Below, piece by piece: positions 13,000 to 14,198 of a DNA stretch of 14,198 bases. Positions within the stretch are counted from its first letter, which is position 1, and each line of letters starts with the position of its first letter. The stretch covers positions 1-14,198 of the forward strand of contig RFPF01000057.1 in the NCBI GenBank assembly GCA_009926295.1, in the 5' to 3' direction. Both the position numbers and the translations under genes were made by a program. The notes under the pieces are model-generated. The model did no database searches. It was not told where the DNA came from and saw only the letters and a program-made list of their open reading frames with translations. The stretch is from Planctomycetia bacterium (GTDB lineage Bacteria > Planctomycetota > Planctomycetia > Pirellulales > UBA1268).

Positions 13000-14136
13000 T
13001 CATCCTCGGAACACGATGGCGGGATCGACCACGAGCACCTTGCGGATTGAGAGCAGGCTCGCGAGGAGCACGATCACGAGCACCGCTGCCCCGGTCATCG
13101 CGAGCACCTCCCACGGCATGTAGAACGACAGCCGGCCGAGGCCCTTGGTGAACACGCCGAACAGGGCGGCGAGCCCCACGCCCACGCCGTAGCCCACCAC
13201 CCCCACCTGCAGCGCCTGCGACAGAACCATGGCGAGGATCGTCCAGTTGCTCGTCCCCATCGCCTTGAGCGCGCCGAACTGGCGGATGTTCTCCACGGTG
13301 AACAGGTAGAAGGTCTGGCCGGCGATCGCCGTGCCGACGAGGAAGCCGAGCAGGACGGTGATGCCGAAGTTGATCGGGATCCCCGTCTTCGTGAGGTAGT
13401 AGCGCAGGGTCTTCGAGACGAACTGCCGCTGCGTGAGCGCCTGGAGCCCGGTGCGCTCCTCGATCCGCCGACAGACCTCGGCGGCGGGCAGGCCCCCGGC
13501 ACTCTCCGCGAGGATGAACGAGAGCACCTTTCGCTCGCGGGGGGCGTACTGCACGGCCTGGCCGTAGCGCGTGTACACGATCGGAAAGCTCTGGAACGTC
13601 TTGCTCGCCTTCGTGATCCCGACGACCACGGCCCGGCGGTCGTTCATTTCGAACACGCGGCCGAGCCGCAGCGGCTGTCCCGGCCAGACCCGCTTGTACC
13701 CGACCTCGTCGATGATCACGGCGTCGGGGTTGCGCAGGTCGGCGACCGAGCCCATGAACACTCCCTCCGGAGCCCCGACGAGCGTGTCGTCGTCGATGCC
13801 GAGGAGGATCATCTGCTCGTAGGCGCCCTCCTGCAGCCGGGCGCGGACGATCCCCTTGTAGAACCGCACCGCCCACTCGACCCCAGGCACGCCCTTGACC
13901 CGGAAAAGTTCCGTGTCGGAGAGCGGCTTGATGTCGTCCACGTATTGGACGTTCTTGTCCATGACCCAGATGTCGGGCCCCTGGGTGTCGCGGATCTGGC
14001 TGATGGTGAGCAGCATCAGGCCGCAGAAGATCGACGACTGCTGGGCGATCAGGAGCGCCGCGAACACGACCCCGAACACGATCCCGAGGTACTTGGCCCG
14101 GTTGCCGATCAGCATCTTCCAGGCGATCCAGAGCAC
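13000..14136 (-). CDS. FtsX/DevC-like ABC transporter permease
   Basis: Membrane subunit of a MacB-type exporter, 378 residues. The first membrane helix is at about 16-37 (YLGIVFGVVFAALLIAQQ). A roughly 220-residue extracytoplasmic domain follows (including MILLGIDDDTLVGAP), then helices near 257-279, 298-330 and 345-364, giving the four-helix FtsX pattern. The segment around GQTFYLFTVENIRQFGALKAMGTS is what I associate with the DevC group of cyanobacterial glycolipid exporters, hence the DevBCA reading of the operon. The start GTG 14136 has only a weak ribosome site; the frame is open upstream to about the window edge without an ATG. It is the first gene of the operon. The exported substrate is unknown. 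Confidence 0.9.
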   Translation of the reverse strand: MLWIAWKMLIGNRAKYLGIVFGVVFAALLIAQQSSIFCGLMLLTISQIRDTQGPDIWVMDKNVQYVDDIKPLSDTELFRVKGVPGVEWAVRFYKGIVRARLQEGAYEQMILLGIDDDTLVGAPEGVFMGSVADLRNPDAVIIDEVGYKRVWPGQPLRLGRVFEMNDRRAVVVGITKASKTFQSFPIVYTRYGQAVQYAPRERKVLSFILAESAGGLPAAEVCRRIEERTGLQALTQRQFVSKTLRYYLTKTGIPINFGITVLLGFLVGTAIAGQTFYLFTVENIRQFGALKAMGTSNWTILAMVLSQALQVGVVGYGVGVGLAALFGVFTKGLGRLSFYMPWEVLAMTGAAVLVIVLLASLLSIRKVLVVDPAIVFRG

Positions 14137-14188
14137 GGCGTTCGTCTCGGGCGGGGTGGAAATTATTCGGCACGGCGGCGACGCGTGA

Positions 14189-14194
14189 AGTATA
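14189..14194 (-). promoter_or_regulatory. -10 box for the DevCAB-like operon
   Basis: TATACT on the minus strand, five of six bases matching TATAAT, in an AT-richer pocket about 53 bases before GTG 14136. The matching -35 hexamer would lie beyond the window edge and cannot be checked. Confidence 0.4.
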
Positions 14195-14198
14195 AGTC

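Noticed and set aside
11424..13151. 575-codon open frame on the plus strand
   Set aside because: It runs antisense through the HlyD and ATPase genes, whose motifs are complete in the minus strand.
12995..14173. 392-codon minus-strand frame overlapping the DevC-like gene, starting with ATG
   Set aside because: It is an Arg/Pro/Gly-rich out-of-frame shadow; the 378-residue frame has clear FtsX helices.
1..14198. CRISPR array, tRNA or rRNA genes, transposase
   Set aside because: I found no regularly spaced direct repeats, no cloverleaf-like segment with a CCA end, and no transposase or integrase motif on either strand.

Overview
The window is GC-rich, gene-dense bacterial DNA. Several things together suggest a planctomycete (Pirellulales-like), although no rRNA or marker gene proves it: strongly G/C-biased third positions, an archaeal-type ApgM phosphoglycerate mutase used beside phosphoglucose isomerase, a DevBCA-like exporter, an ECF-type sigma factor, and many proteins with no familiar domain. 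The high GC leaves very long open frames antisense to real genes, and I have discarded these. I see no tRNA, rRNA, CRISPR array, transposase or prophage gene.

Layout, left to right. (1) 1-645: an ECF-like sigma factor on the plus strand whose frame is open to the left edge. (2) 669-2053, minus: a small Cys-containing protein of unknown function, translationally coupled (ATGA) to a probable LolA-like lipoprotein, with a sigma70-like promoter in front. (3) 2143-3054 minus, a Cof-type HAD phosphatase, and 3078-3431 plus, a Rieske ferredoxin, are divergent and only 23 bases apart. (4) 3414-4115 minus: a UPF0173 metallo-beta-lactamase-fold hydrolase overlapping the Rieske gene tail to tail. (5) 4116-4477: a gene-free stretch with a long imperfect palindrome. 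(6) 4478-5926 minus pgi and 6063-7268 plus apgM: two glycolytic genes back to back across 136 bases.

(7) 7269-9707 is the most unusual part. Two hairpins follow apgM. Then comes a near-perfect sigma54 (-24/-12) promoter with an inverted repeat just upstream, followed by five co-directional small genes, each with a good Shine-Dalgarno where one can be judged. In order they encode a 40-residue membrane microprotein, a 147-residue single-span membrane protein, two tandem paralogous receiver-like proteins that have both lost the phospho-accepting Asp (the second carries a C-terminal membrane anchor), and a short exported protein. I recognise no described system here. I propose it as a sigma54-controlled, membrane-associated pseudo-receiver operon.

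(8) 9610-14136, minus strand: a DevC/DevA/DevB-like ABC exporter operon (FtsX-type permease, LolD/MacB-type ATPase, HlyD-type adaptor), followed after about 120 bases by an exported PAP2-superfamily protein. The end of the PAP2 gene overlaps the end of the sigma54 operon by 98 bases, with a perfect hairpin at the junction. A related intergenic repeat-like module, a G-rich palindrome plus a conserved arm, occurs at 7315-7394 and again at 11020-11077 in the same orientation.
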